This document shows, piece by piece, positions 1 to 9,351 of a DNA stretch of 37,366 nt. The translations under genes were made by a program, and so were the position numbers. The stretch covers positions 1 through 37,366 of the forward strand of contig LMZT01000069.1 in assembly GCA_001567115.1 (NCBI GenBank), read 5' to 3'. Numbering within the stretch: position 1 is the first letter of the stretch; every line of letters starts with the position of its first letter. Source of the stretch: Candidatus Hinthialibacteria bacterium OLB16 (GTDB lineage Bacteria > Hinthialibacterota > Hinthialibacteria > OLB16). The notes under the pieces were generated by a model. That model had not been told where the DNA came from, searched no databases, and worked only from the letters and a program-made list of their open reading frames with translations.

Positions 1-82
1 CGCGTGGATTGTCCGGGCGCCATAAATGTCGCCCTACACCAGGCTCTTCCCACCCTTTCTGCCGCCCCACCAGGGCGTTATG

Positions 83-180
83 TCTTTCTCCCCTTCCCTT
101 CATTGTCACTCCCACTCCCTCCGTTGCCTTTCCCGCCCCCCCCATTCGTCTTTCCCGCTCCCCTCATTCGTCTTTCCCGC
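83..180. repeat. Pyrimidine-rich tract with a short tandem duplication
   Basis: Nearly all bases on the plus strand are C or T for about 100 nt. Within it a unit of about 15 nt (attcgtctttcccgc) occurs twice, at about 144-158 and 166-180. The second copy runs straight into the palindrome at 174-191. The tract looks like a non-coding repeat insertion; its function is unknown. Confidence 0.55.
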
Positions 181-191
181 GAAAGCGGGAA
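174..191. repeat. REP-like palindrome with GAAA loop
   Basis: A perfect 7-bp stem, TTCCCGC/GCGGGAA, encloses a GAAA tetraloop and is followed by atccag. Elements of the form TTCCCGCGAAAGCGGGAA are known as dispersed intergenic repeats in many bacterial genomes (REP/dRS3-like families). Its place in a gene-free stretch fits that. Whether it is repeated elsewhere in this genome cannot be seen from the window. Confidence 0.6.
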
Positions 192-321
192 TCCAGCGGG
201 AATCATTCAACCAGAAAGAAATCCGGTTCGAAATTGCAGGAGGATATCGGCTCAAAGGGATTACACGGATTGAGACATTATCAACGCTTTGGTAATCTCT
301 TTGATTGCTGGAATACGAACC

Positions 322-1085
322 ATGAAAACAGCTCATCGAGTCACCATACCCAGTGATCTCGATTCGATCTACTCACTCGTGGGGAAAATCCTCCAGGAGA
401 TCGAGGGGAAAGATTTCGACGAAAACTCACGCTTTGCAATCCGCCTGGCGCTGGATGAAGCCTGATCAATGCCCACAAACATGGGAATCAGACCGATACG
501 AGAAAGAAGATTACAGTCTCTTACGAAGTCGAGCGGGATTCTGTCAGATTCGAAATCGAAGATGAGGGAGATGGATTTGCCTATCATCGGATTACTGACC
601 CCCGTCATGAAGAATCCCTGCGGAGAACCAGCGGCCGTGGAATCTTCCTGATCCGCCATTTCATGTCTCATGTCGGTTTCAATGAAAAAGGAAACCGAAT
701 CCGTTTTCGTTACGATAAAAAGCCCGAATTCGATATCGATCCGCATGGGCTTTCACACTGGAGATTGCAATCATACGAGGTCCTGGAGCTCGACCCGCAG
801 CGGGTTGAAGAGAACCCAACCATTGTCCTGGATTCAATTCAGAACCTGTTGAAATCCGGAAAAAAACAGATCCTCCTCGACCTGAAGTTTATCGAAACAA
901 TCAGCAGCGCACTGTTGGGCATGATTGTGGGAGCCCATCAGGAAACCAGCCAGCTGGGCGGTGAGTTGATTTTGATTCGGGCACAGCAGGCAGTGATTCT
1001 GGTCATTATGAAAAGCCATCTGGATGGCATATTGTCACTCTCACCGGATATTGAGACAATTCTTGCCAGAGAAAACAAAGCCTGA
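322..1085 (+). pseudogene. RsbW-like anti-sigma kinase fused to STAS domain, frameshifted
   Basis: From ATG 322 the frame encodes the start of a GHKL serine kinase and stops at TGA 463-465, just after the N-box beginning ALDEA. One extra C at about 461-462 joins it to the frame ending at 1085, giving about 254 residues. That product continues the N-box (LINAHKHGN), then shows the DEGDGF G1 motif and the GRGIFLI G2 motif. From about residue 140 it has a STAS domain with a Ser (about 196) where anti-sigma antagonists are phosphorylated. Such kinases bind sigma factors or STAS antagonists; having both modules in one chain is unusual. The kinase core and STAS assignment are firm. The break is probably a homopolymer indel, but a real pseudogene is possible. 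Confidence 0.72.
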
Positions 1086-1178
1086 ACTGTATGGGATGAT
1101 TTCCCGCCAGGGACTCGATCCTTTTTGAATCATAAAAACCAAGGCTTGCGAGCTGGATAATAAACGAAGGAGATGTCC

Positions 1179-3935
1179 ATGTATAAGATGACCCTGTATG
1201 CCTGCATTCTGGCCCTTTCATCAGGATGGGTCTTTGGAGAGGCTGCGGCAGCTTCGGACTGGGTGATGCGATCCCCTTCAGGTGAACGTTATGTGGAGCG
1301 GAATGAAAGCGGAGAGACAGTCCTTCCAAATGGCCGTCTGGTCACTCCCTGGGGGAAAATGATCCGTGTCCACCCACACCCCTATGGGCTGGCGCTCAGC
1401 CCGGATGGGCGGTTTGTCGTAACTGCCAACAGCGGGCGCCCGGTTGGCCTGTCGCTGATTGACCTCAAAGATCCGGGGAATCCTCAAATTTTTCATATTC
1501 CAGAAACCCCTGATCAGAAAGACGGTGTGCTGGAGGCTGTTTTCATGGGGCTCGCTTTTTCTCCCGACAGCAAAATCCTGTATGCCGCGGGAGGCCGGGA
1601 TTGGAGTGTGCTGGCTTTTGATCTGGAAACCCGGGAGCGGGTATTCCGTCTGGACTGCGCTCATGCAAGTGATGGAAAGCAATATGAACATGGCTATCTG
1701 GGAGATCTGCGCATATCCGCTGATGGCAAATACATTTACGCGGTTGACCAATCGAATTTCCGCTTCCTGATCATCGATGTGGCAAACCGCAGGGTTCTGC
1801 GTTCAATCCCTGTCGGACGGTATCCATTCGGAGTGACTCTCTCGACCGATGGGAAGAAAGCTTATGTCGCCAATGTGGGCATGTATGAATATGCCCTCCT
1901 GCGAAAGGAATCCGGGGAGGAGGCATGGATTCCATTCCCTCCCTATGGTGTGCCCTCCAAAGAGGCGGAAGAGGGTGTCACGATCGATGGAGTCAAAGCC
2001 CCGGGCCTTGGCGATCCCAACGATATTCTTGGAATGTCGGTTTTTACAGTCGATATCTCCGAGACCGGCAAGGAGAAAGTAGTCGCCAAAACGAAATCCG
2101 GGCACCTGGTAGGTGAGCAGCTGGAGGATTTTCCGGCAGTGGGCGGGAGCAGTCCCAATTCGCTGGCGGCGACTGATCGATATGTGTTTGTATCCAATGG
2201 CAGCAATGACAGCATAACTGTTATCGATGCTGCAACTAATCAGAGGCTGCAGGACATTAATCTGACACTGGATCCGCGTACGGATCATCTCCGCGGAATG
2301 ATTCCTTTCGGCCTGGCGCTTTCTCCGGATCATCAGTTTCTTTATGTAGCCGAAGCGGGAATCAATGCAGTGGGAATTATCCGCATTGCCGACTTCAAAG
2401 TTCTTGGGCATATCCCTGCAGCCTGGTTTCCGAGCAAGCTGGCAGTTTCGCGGGATGGGAAAACGCTGTATGTCTCGAATGCCAAGGGCATTGGATCCGG
2501 ACCGAATGCCGGACCGGGGCATAAAGCGGGCGACCCGACCGGTATTGGAGATCTGATGCGCGGTTATGTTTCGATCCACGACCTCTCGGATATTCAAAAC
2601 CGGCTGGATGAAGCCACCCAGACAGTTCTTAAAAACAATGTCCATCTCATTCCTGCATCGGAATACACACGCTCACCTCAATCACCAGTGCCCGCAATTT
2701 CTTCCAAAGGTAAAAGCACAATCAAGCATGTCATTTATGTCACCAAGGAAAACCGGACTTACGACGAAGTTTACGGGGCGCTTAAGGGAGGGAAAGGCGA
2801 TCCGGATACCTGCCGCCTCGGCGTACCGATTACTGTCACCAGCAAAGATAATACGAGATCCGTGAAAGATGTGGTCCTCATGCCGAACCACATCGCGCTG
2901 GCTGAGAGGTTCGCAGTCTGTGATAATTTCTATTGTGATTCGGACCATTCTGTGGATGGGCACCGATGGCTGGTGGGAACTTATCCGAATGAGTTCATGG
3001 AGGCAAAGATCGGCGAAAACGCCAAAGGGGATGGCCCCGGGAATTTTGCGTTTATTGGTTCTTCAGGCGCCATATATCCGGAGGATTACAACGAAGCCGG
3101 ATCAATCTGGGAGCATTTTGAAAGGGGTGGAGTTTCGTTCTTCAACTATGGCCTGGGATTCGAGTTCGCGCCGCAGATCGAGGACCAGGAAGACCGTTAC
3201 ACCGGCATCAAGATAACCACCAATTATCCCATGCCGAAAGCCCTGTTCGACCGGACCTCCCGGATGTTCGCCACCTACAATACCAACATCCCCGACCAGT
3301 TCCGCATGGATATGTTCGAGAAGGAGTTCAAGGACAAATGGCTCTCGGGAAAAGAACCCTTTCCAAGTGTGATCACAATGATGCTGCCGAACGACCATGG
3401 TGCGGATGAAAGGCCTGCTGATGGGTATCCCTACTGGGGGTCCTACATGAGCGATAATGATCTGGCGCTCGGCCGCCTGGTCGAGTTGATCAGCCACAGC
3501 CCTTTCTGGAAAGAGACAGTCATCTTTGTGACAGAGGATGATGCCCAGGGATACCGTGACTCGGTCGATGCACACCGGTCCATCTGCCTTGTCATCGGCC
3601 CCCACATCAAGCAGGGTTATGTTTCCCATACGCACACCAGCATTGCGAGCATCCTGAAGACAATCTTCCTGATCCTGGGATTGCCTGCGCTCAACCAGTA
3701 TGATGGATTTTCATCGGATCTGGCGGATATGTTCACCGATCAGCCGGATAACCTTGCTGCTTACAACGCACTTCCTGTCAATAAGGAAATTTTTGATCCT
3801 CAAAAAGCCCTGGATCCATTCGATGTCCAGTTCAACTGGAAGGCGGTCAATGAATTTGTTCCGATCGACAACCAGCCGTACCTCGATCAGGACCCTTATG
3901 GCCACAGCGGCCCATCGGATCACACCCCGAGATAA
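1179..3935 (+). CDS. Exported YncE-like beta-propeller / phosphoesterase fusion protein
   Basis: The product has 918 residues. Start 1179 is preferred to ATG 1173 because AAGGAG at 1167-1172 would abut 1173 but lies 6 nt before 1179. Residues 1-25 form a signal peptide ending in AAAA. Residues about 60-480 hold propeller repeats of the YncE/lactonase type (ALSPDG, DGKKAYVAN, DGKTLYVSN). From about residue 514 a phosphoesterase-family (PF04185-like) domain starts with VTKENRTYDEVYG and ends with FVTEDDAQ...VDAHRS, which carries metal-binding Asp/His residues typical of the family. The combination matches proteins annotated as bifunctional YncE/alkaline phosphatase family. It should act outside the cytoplasm; the substrate is unknown. 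It reads in the same direction as nfnAB, 27 nt before nfnA, but has no obvious functional tie to it. Confidence 0.9.
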   Translation: MYKMTLYACILALSSGWVFGEAAAASDWVMRSPSGERYVERNESGETVLPNGRLVTPWGKMIRVHPHPYGLALSPDGRFVVTANSGRPVGLSLIDLKDPGNPQIFHIPETPDQKDGVLEAVFMGLAFSPDSKILYAAGGRDWSVLAFDLETRERVFRLDCAHASDGKQYEHGYLGDLRISADGKYIYAVDQSNFRFLIIDVANRRVLRSIPVGRYPFGVTLSTDGKKAYVANVGMYEYALLRKESGEEAWIPFPPYGVPSKEAEEGVTIDGVKAPGLGDPNDILGMSVFTVDISETGKEKVVAKTKSGHLVGEQLEDFPAVGGSSPNSLAATDRYVFVSNGSNDSITVIDAATNQRLQDINLTLDPRTDHLRGMIPFGLALSPDHQFLYVAEAGINAVGIIRIADFKVLGHIPAAWFPSKLAVSRDGKTLYVSNAKGIGSGPNAGPGHKAGDPTGIGDLMRGYVSIHDLSDIQNRLDEATQTVLKNNVHLIPASEYTRSPQSPVPAISSKGKSTIKHVIYVTKENRTYDEVYGALKGGKGDPDTCRLGVPITVTSKDNTRSVKDVVLMPNHIALAERFAVCDNFYCDSDHSVDGHRWLVGTYPNEFMEAKIGENAKGDGPGNFAFIGSSGAIYPEDYNEAGSIWEHFERGGVSFFNYGLGFEFAPQIEDQEDRYTGIKITTNYPMPKALFDRTSRMFATYNTNIPDQFRMDMFEKEFKDKWLSGKEPFPSVITMMLPNDHGADERPADGYPYWGSYMSDNDLALGRLVELISHSPFWKETVIFVTEDDAQGYRDSVDAHRSICLVIGPHIKQGYVSHTHTSIASILKTIFLILGLPALNQYDGFSSDLADMFTDQPDNLAAYNALPVNKEIFDPQKALDPFDVQFNWKAVNEFVPIDNQPYLDQDPYGHSGPSDHTPR

Positions 3936-3962
3936 TCTGAAACGGGAAAGCGGAAAATCGAG

Positions 3963-4832
3963 ATGATTCGAATCCTGACTAAGAAAACACTGGTACCGAA
4001 GATCAAGGAATACGTGGTCGAAGCCCCTCTGATTGCCCGCAAAGCCCGTCCAGGGAATTTTGTCCTCGTACGTGTCGATCCGAAAGGTGAACGGATCCCT
4101 TTGACCATCGCCGATAGTGATAACGGCCAGGGAACCATCACTCTGGTGGTTCAGGAAATCGGCAAAACCACCACGATGATGGGGACACTCGAAGAAGGCG
4201 CCGAACTGTTGGACCTGGTAGGCCCGCTCGGCAAGGACCGTGAGGCTCCCCCCGGCGGCCAAGTGATCGGCTTTGTTTCAGGAGGTCTGGGGGTTGCACC
4301 GATGTATCCGCAGACCAAAGCCTGCTACCAGGCCGGGAATCGGGTTATTTCAATCCTTGGGGCAAGAAACAAGGATTTGTTGTTCTGGATGGACCGTATC
4401 GAAGCGATCAGCCATGAGACCTATATCGCCACCGATGATGGATCCTTTGGGATTCATGCCTATGCGGCACAGGTGCTTGAGGACTTGATCCAGAAAGGAA
4501 CCCGTTTTGATGAGGTGATTTCAATCGGCCCTGTCCCCCACATGAAAGCCTGCACGAACGTCTGCAAGAAGCATGGAATACCGGTTGTTGTCAGTCTGAA
4601 TCCGATCATGGTTGATGGAACCGGGATGTGTGGAGGCTGCCGGGTCACTGTCCATGGGCAGACCTATTATGCCTGTGTTGATGGCCCGGAGTTTGATGGG
4701 AGTGGTGTCGACTTCGATGAACTCAGCGCACGGCAGCGGACCTACCTGAGTTTTGAAGCAGACTCACTTCTTCATTACCAGGAAGAAATGGAAGGAAAGA
4801 AACACCAGTGCGCATTAAACCCCGCCAAGTGA
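3963..4832 (+). CDS. nfnA: NfnA-type ferredoxin:NADP+ oxidoreductase small subunit
   Basis: A 289-residue flavoprotein of the ferredoxin-NADP reductase fold. It has an N-terminal FAD-binding barrel (about 1-95, with RPGNFVLVRVD and PLTIAD), an NAD-binding half beginning GFVSGGLGVAPMYP, and a C-terminal iron-sulfur motif DGTGMCGGCRV with a further Cys in ACVDGPEFDG. In characterised NfnA this region carries a [2Fe-2S] cluster. With NfnB it forms the electron-bifurcating NADH-dependent reduced ferredoxin:NADP+ oxidoreductase, a cytoplasmic redox balancer of anaerobes. It overlaps the next gene by 25 nt, so translation is likely coupled. Related proteins are also named sulfide dehydrogenase subunit or DHOD-like FAD/NAD-binding protein. 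Confidence 0.9.
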   Translation: MIRILTKKTLVPKIKEYVVEAPLIARKARPGNFVLVRVDPKGERIPLTIADSDNGQGTITLVVQEIGKTTTMMGTLEEGAELLDLVGPLGKDREAPPGGQVIGFVSGGLGVAPMYPQTKACYQAGNRVISILGARNKDLLFWMDRIEAISHETYIATDDGSFGIHAYAAQVLEDLIQKGTRFDEVISIGPVPHMKACTNVCKKHGIPVVVSLNPIMVDGTGMCGGCRVTVHGQTYYACVDGPEFDGSGVDFDELSARQRTYLSFEADSLLHYQEEMEGKKHQCALNPAK

Positions 4833-6250
4833 TGCCCGCCCGGGAACCGAAACAAAGAAGCCATACTTTTGAGGAAGTTGCACTCGGTTTTGGAGTTGAT
4901 CAGGCCATCGAAGAAGCGAACCGTTGCCTGAGCTGCAAGAAGCCGAAATGCGTGGATGGCTGCCCGGTGATGGTCGATATTCCGAACTTCATCGAAGCTG
5001 TCAGGAATGGAAATCTGTCCGATGCAGCCCATATCCTCAAGGAGAAGAATAGTCTCCCGGCTGTCTGCGGGCGTGTCTGCCCACAGGAGAATCAATGTGA
5101 GGGGCTTTGCATCATTGGCAAGAAGCATGAGCCTGTGGCGATCGGCGCCCTCGAGCGTTTCGTCGCCGATTGGGAGGCAGCGCACATCGATGGCTCGAGT
5201 GTGGTTCACCCAAAGCCATTCGGGAAAAAGGTGGCTGTCATCGGTTGTGGCCCCGGGGGCCTGACCTGCGCGGGAGACCTGGCGAAGATGGGGTACCGTG
5301 TCACGATTTTCGAGGCGTTCCATGATACCGGCGGGGTTCTTCGGTATGGAATTCCCGAGTTTCGCCTCCCGAAAGAGATTGTCGACCGGGAAGTCAATTA
5401 CGTAAAAAGCCTCGGGGTCGAGATCGAGCTGAACATGGTCATCGGCAAGATTCATACAATTGCGGAGTTGATGGAAAGCGGCTTTGAGGCGGTCTTTATC
5501 GCGGTCGGAGCAGGGGCACCGGTGTTCATGGGGATTCCGGGTGAGAATCTGATTGGAGTGTACTCCGCCAATGAATTCCTGACCCGTGTGAACCTCATGA
5601 AAGCCTACTGCATGGAGGAATATGACACACCGGTGATCACCGCCAGGAAAGTGGCGGTGATCGGGGCGGGAAATGTCGCCATGGATGCCGCCCGTGTGGC
5701 TTTGAGGCTGGGAGCCGATGAGGTCACCATTGTCTACCGCCGCACCGAAGCGGAAATGCCGGCACGCCTGGAGGAAATCCATCATGCCAAAGAGGAAGGG
5801 ATACAATTTCAGCTGTTAACCAACCCGAAACAGATTCTGGGCGATGACAAAAACCGTGTGTGCGGGATGGAGTGCATCCGCATGGAGCTGGGAGACCGGG
5901 ATGAAGGAGGACGGCGGCGTCCGGTCCCGATTGAAGACTCCGAGTTCAAAATCGACTGCGACATGGTCATCCCGGCTTTGGGGAACAAAGCCAATCCGCT
6001 GCTGACCAGAAATACTCCCGGCCTGGAATTGAACAAGTGGGGCAACATCATCGCTGATGAAAAGACCGGAGCCACGAATATCCCGGGGGTTTTTGCCGGG
6101 GGGGATATTGTCATCGGCGCCGCAACAGTGATCGAAGCGATGGGAGCAGGAAAACGCGCGGCCTTCGCAATCGATCGCTACCTGAGGGGAGCTTCCCTGG
6201 ATGCCGAGGAGGAACTCTCCGGATTGCCGGCTGAAAAACAGGGAGCCTGA
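4808..6250 (+). CDS. nfnB: NfnB-type / glutamate synthase small-subunit-like flavoprotein
   Basis: A 480-residue protein read from GTG 4808, preceded by GGAAGGA at a good distance; ATG 4832 in the same frame is an alternative. The N-terminus has two cysteine groups, CLSCKKPKCVDGCPV and CGRVCPQENQCEGLC, for two [4Fe-4S] clusters. It also has an FAD site (VIGCGPGGLTCAG), an NADPH site (VIGAGNVAMDAARVA) and the closing GVFAGGDIV motif. The family includes GltD/GltA and NfnB. Pairing with an NfnA-type gene, and the absence of a glutamate synthase large subunit nearby, favour NfnB. It ends 16 nt before the convergent tatC end. Confidence 0.9.
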   Translation: MRIKPRQVMPAREPKQRSHTFEEVALGFGVDQAIEEANRCLSCKKPKCVDGCPVMVDIPNFIEAVRNGNLSDAAHILKEKNSLPAVCGRVCPQENQCEGLCIIGKKHEPVAIGALERFVADWEAAHIDGSSVVHPKPFGKKVAVIGCGPGGLTCAGDLAKMGYRVTIFEAFHDTGGVLRYGIPEFRLPKEIVDREVNYVKSLGVEIELNMVIGKIHTIAELMESGFEAVFIAVGAGAPVFMGIPGENLIGVYSANEFLTRVNLMKAYCMEEYDTPVITARKVAVIGAGNVAMDAARVALRLGADEVTIVYRRTEAEMPARLEEIHHAKEEGIQFQLLTNPKQILGDDKNRVCGMECIRMELGDRDEGGRRRPVPIEDSEFKIDCDMVIPALGNKANPLLTRNTPGLELNKWGNIIADEKTGATNIPGVFAGGDIVIGAATVIEAMGAGKRAAFAIDRYLRGASLDAEEELSGLPAEKQGA

Positions 6251-6266
6251 AAGCAGCTCCTGTGAA

Positions 6267-7091
6267 TCACACCTTCACCAGGGAGGTTTCCCGCTTTCGG
6301 CTGATCACCTTCGAGACAATGATCGATATTTCATAAAGGACCATCAGCGGCACTGCCAGAAGTGTCTGGGTGACCGGGTCAGGCGGAGTCAGAACAGCGG
6401 CCACGATGAAGATCACCAGGATCGCATGGCGCCGGTATTTTGAAAGAAATGACGGTGTCACAATACCCAGGACCGAAAGCAGGCCAATTACCACCGGCAG
6501 CTCGAATACAATTCCGAAAACAAGCATCATAGTCAGGGTGAAGCTGACAAAGCTTGCGAGTGACCATGTATTTTCCACCAGACCTTCACCAAATCCGGCC
6601 AGGAATGGAACCGCCACTTTCATCATGATGGCATAGGCGAACAAACCGCCAATGATGAAGCTGAGCCACGATGAAAGAATAAACGGGACCAGAAATTTCC
6701 TCTCACTTTCTTTCAGGCCTGGTTCAACAAATTTCCATATCTGATACATGATAAAAGGCATGACAAAGAACAGGGCCGCCACCAGAGCCACTTTCATGTA
6801 AGCGATCACCACCTCGGTCGGCGAAAGGCCGACAAGGATCGAATGGGAGGAGGGGGGATCATAAATCACCAATGGGCCGATGATCGGGCTGAAGGCATAT
6901 TTGAATGGCAGGTGCAGTGGCGACGAAAGCTCAGGAATAGTCCGTGCATGGTATGTCAGAAGCCGCATCATCGGGTCGGCAAAGTAGAAAGAAATGCAGA
7001 TCGCCGGCAGAACGATATAGATGCAATAGAGGATGCGGGTCCGGAGTTCCTCCAGATGCTCCATGAACGTCATTTCAACGTCAGGTTTCAT
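6267..7091 (-). CDS. tatC: Sec-independent protein translocase TatC
   Basis: A 274-residue polytopic membrane protein beginning with the TatC signature MEHLEELRTRI, followed by about six hydrophobic segments and a basic C-terminus (SRKRETSLVKV). TatC is the receptor that recognises twin-arginine signal peptides of folded exported proteins. It lies 102 nt downstream of a TatA-type gene on the same strand. A substrate with a twin-arginine signal, the GH29 fucosidase at 18516, is in this window. The first ATG (7091) has a weak ribosome site; ATG a few codons later is possible. No third Tat gene is seen, so this may be a minimal TatAC system. Confidence 0.95.
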   Translation of the reverse strand: MKPDVEMTFMEHLEELRTRILYCIYIVLPAICISFYFADPMMRLLTYHARTIPELSSPLHLPFKYAFSPIIGPLVIYDPPSSHSILVGLSPTEVVIAYMKVALVAALFFVMPFIMYQIWKFVEPGLKESERKFLVPFILSSWLSFIIGGLFAYAIMMKVAVPFLAGFGEGLVENTWSLASFVSFTLTMMLVFGIVFELPVVIGLLSVLGIVTPSFLSKYRRHAILVIFIVAAVLTPPDPVTQTLLAVPLMVLYEISIIVSKVISRKRETSLVKV

Positions 7092-7193
7092 TAGTCGTCG
7101 GTTTCGAATGCAGCAGGGGAAATGGCAGAACGAGAAACACTCGCAGGTTCGGGCTTTTTATCCTCGGAGGTGGTTTCGGCAGACTCCTGATTT

Positions 7194-7454
7194 TCAGCGG
7201 CGGACGGGGACCGGTTCAGTGGCTGTGGCTGGTGTGTCGGCCGCGGGTGTGGAGGGAGGAAGCCTTTTGTAAGTCGATGTGGGGCGGTAGTCTTCCTCGA
7301 AATTGAGGCCCCGCTTCATTTCATCGGCTGCCTCCCGGAAGGTCCGCATCCACTTGCCGACCATGCGGCCGATCTCGGGCAATCCTCGAGGGCCTACCAC
7401 CACCAGGGCAATCACGCCAATGATGATCATTTCAACTGGATTCATGTTGAACAT
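7194..7454 (-). CDS. tatA: Twin-arginine translocase subunit TatA/TatB family
   Basis: An 86-residue protein with one N-terminal membrane helix (MIIIGVIALVVVGPRGLPEIG) followed by the amphipathic helix KWMRTFREAADEMKRG. This is the TatA/B layout with the Gly-Pro hinge (VVGPRGLPEIG). The tail is short and Pro/Thr-rich. The start at 7454 is supported by AGGA upstream; the ATG at 7445 is a second choice. It precedes tatC, as usual. TatA forms the transport pore and TatB the receptor partner; a single gene here suggests a bifunctional subunit. Confidence 0.9.
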   Translation of the reverse strand: MFNMNPVEMIIIGVIALVVVGPRGLPEIGRMVGKWMRTFREAADEMKRGLNFEEDYRPTSTYKRLPPSTPAADTPATATEPVPVRR

Positions 7455-7676
7455 GGTTCTTTTTCCTGTTTCATCCCCCGGGCAGTTATTCTGGGTTAAA
7501 AACCTGACCGTATTCTACCCTCCCGGTAATAATCACCATAGGGATCCTGCCAGAGGAAGGGCCGACTCTGCATGTTACAGAGAAAGATGTACCTCTTGCC
7601 CCACTTTAAAACAACCCGGAGAACATACCATCATCCTGCATGGCTGTCACTCGATTCAGGCGCTGAGGCGGTCGAG

Positions 7677-9351
7677 TCACAGGTGGATAAACGCCCACGG
7701 AGAATCCTGATTCTGCCAGCGGCGCTCATGGATCTGAACCAGGGAGGTTTCGATAATCTCCCGGACAATGCGGCGGCGTTCCTCAGGAAACCGCACCATG
7801 TGCACCAGGTATGGAGCCAGATTCCGGCCTCCCTGTGAGAGGATTCCCTGCTGAATCGATTCCCAGGCACTGATGGGCCGGTAACGCACACGTGGTTTCT
7901 GGCCAAGCTTCTTCTTGAGAATCCGATCCAGCTGTTTGAGGCCTTTTTCTGCAGCCATCGGCCAGGCCTCCCAGGGTGTATGAGGTTTGGGGATAAACGG
8001 GCTGCAGGTCACTCCAATTGTCCCGGGTTGTCCCTGAGGTTGAAAAACCTCGGATAAGCGGTCAACAAGGTCAGCCACCGCATCCGCCTCATGATTGAAG
8101 ATCTGTTCACAGTAGGCATCGAAGTCTGTCAGATCCGAAAGCCAGTCCGGAAGATTGAGTGGAGCACCCGGGCGGTCGGTGGTGCTGCCATAAAATTCGG
8201 GAGCGACGATTCCACAAACGAAATATAGTTTGAGGCGGGGCATCCCGAGCGCTCCGGCCTTCCGTGCCACATCCAGCAGATGATGATCGGAAATCCTCTT
8301 CCCCAGCCGGTACCTCTCGGATTCAAGACCTCGCTCGGGCGCCAGTGTGAGAGTTTTTTGGGATTCCGCCAGCAGATCGAGGATGCCATCAGTCACCTTA
8401 TCGATTTCGATTGCAGAAGCCGTGATTTCCACCTCCCCACGCAGCCGGCTGCAGATCTCCTCAAATTGGGGGTGGGAGGCAACCGCTGCCCCGACCAGCC
8501 CGATCCGCGGACGTTCCATCTCTCCATTCACTCCCGGAACCTGCAGGGGGAGGCTGTCCAACCAACTCCATAATCCTGTCCACCGAGACAGCTCGCAAAG
8601 GCTTCTGGGAAAGCCGGATCATGCAGAAACGGCAGCCGCAGGGACAGCCGCGGCTGATTTCGAACAGGAAGGTGTTGTCGAACTCAGTTTCCGGAGATAA
8701 CCAGCCCGAACAGGGGGGGAAAGCATCCATATCCTGAGTCCGCGCAAAGGAGATTGTTGGAGGCTGATCTCCCTGGATGGAGGGGACATAGGCTCCAGGA
8801 AGATTCACACATTCCTCGAGGACAGTTGAGCGTGGGCATCCTCCCCGAAGCAGCTGTGCGATCTTTTCGAGGGCTGCGGGAAGTGATGCTTCAGCTTCCC
8901 CCAGTAGAAACAGATCCACAAAAGGTGCCATGACATCCGGATTCGCGGCTGCGGCAATCCCCCCCATGAGGACAATCGGATCTCCAGGCCCTCGCTCTCT
9001 GGCATATACCGGCACGGAGCTGGACAGGAGCGCCTCGATGACCTGGAGGTAACCCGACTCAAAAGGGACTGTAAAAGCAATCAGATCAAATTCACCCAAT
9101 GAGCGGTTGAGTTCGATCGACCGGGTCGGCATTGAGGGTTCGACCACAGCCCGCTCGCAGGACCAGTCCGGGTGCTGGCCGATCAGGCGAAAAATCTGGT
9201 GAAATGCCAGGCTTGAACTCGCGATCGAATAAGTGCCGGGAAAAATAAGAACTGCACGGAAGTCTTTGCCGAAAGGGGAGATGGAAAGCAGGGGAGATTC
9301 GTGTCGAACCGGGGAGGATTTTAAACCTTTACCAATGGAATTGACTTTCAT
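7677..9351 (-). pseudogene. B12-binding-like radical SAM protein, frameshifted
   Basis: Two minus-strand frames encode one conserved protein of about 557 residues. The first (start 9351) holds an N-terminal cobalamin-binding-like domain (FDLIAFTVPFESGY, PIVLMGGIAAAANPD) and the radical SAM cluster motif RGCPCGCRFC. After about MELVG this frame becomes meaningless. The other frame resumes with RIGLVGAAVASHP, LTLAPERG and MPRLKLYFVCG, and ends at 7677. Removing one base in the five-C run of the coding strand (8546-8550), or close to it up to 8566, joins them. It resembles the YgiQ / TIGR03960 type of uncharacterised radical SAM proteins; the substrate is unknown. Its ATG overlaps the stop of the acyl-CoA ligase (ATGA), so the two are co-translated. 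The frameshift is probably a sequence error. Confidence 0.8.

Larger units (their letters stand above)
1..321. other. Intergenic region without a convincing gene
   Basis: I see no credible gene here. Short open frames run through this stretch on both strands, but they are built of Pro/Ser/Phe runs created by a pyrimidine-rich tract and have no ribosome binding site or family resemblance. The stretch holds that C/T-rich tract (about 83-180) and a REP-like palindrome at 174-191. No clear promoter for the kinase gene at 322 could be picked out by eye. Confidence 0.6.

Noticed and set aside
4-356. Three overlapping plus-strand open frames and one minus-strand frame near the left end
   Set aside because: They consist of Pro/Ser/Phe runs derived from the pyrimidine tract, lack ribosome sites and resemble nothing.
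1803-2645. Minus-strand frame of 280 codons inside the YncE/phosphoesterase gene
   Set aside because: Antisense shadow of a well-supported gene with no recognisable motif.
4775-5806. Long minus-strand frame of 343 codons across nfnB
   Set aside because: It is antisense to a clearly conserved flavoprotein and has a His/Arg-rich composition typical of a shadow frame.
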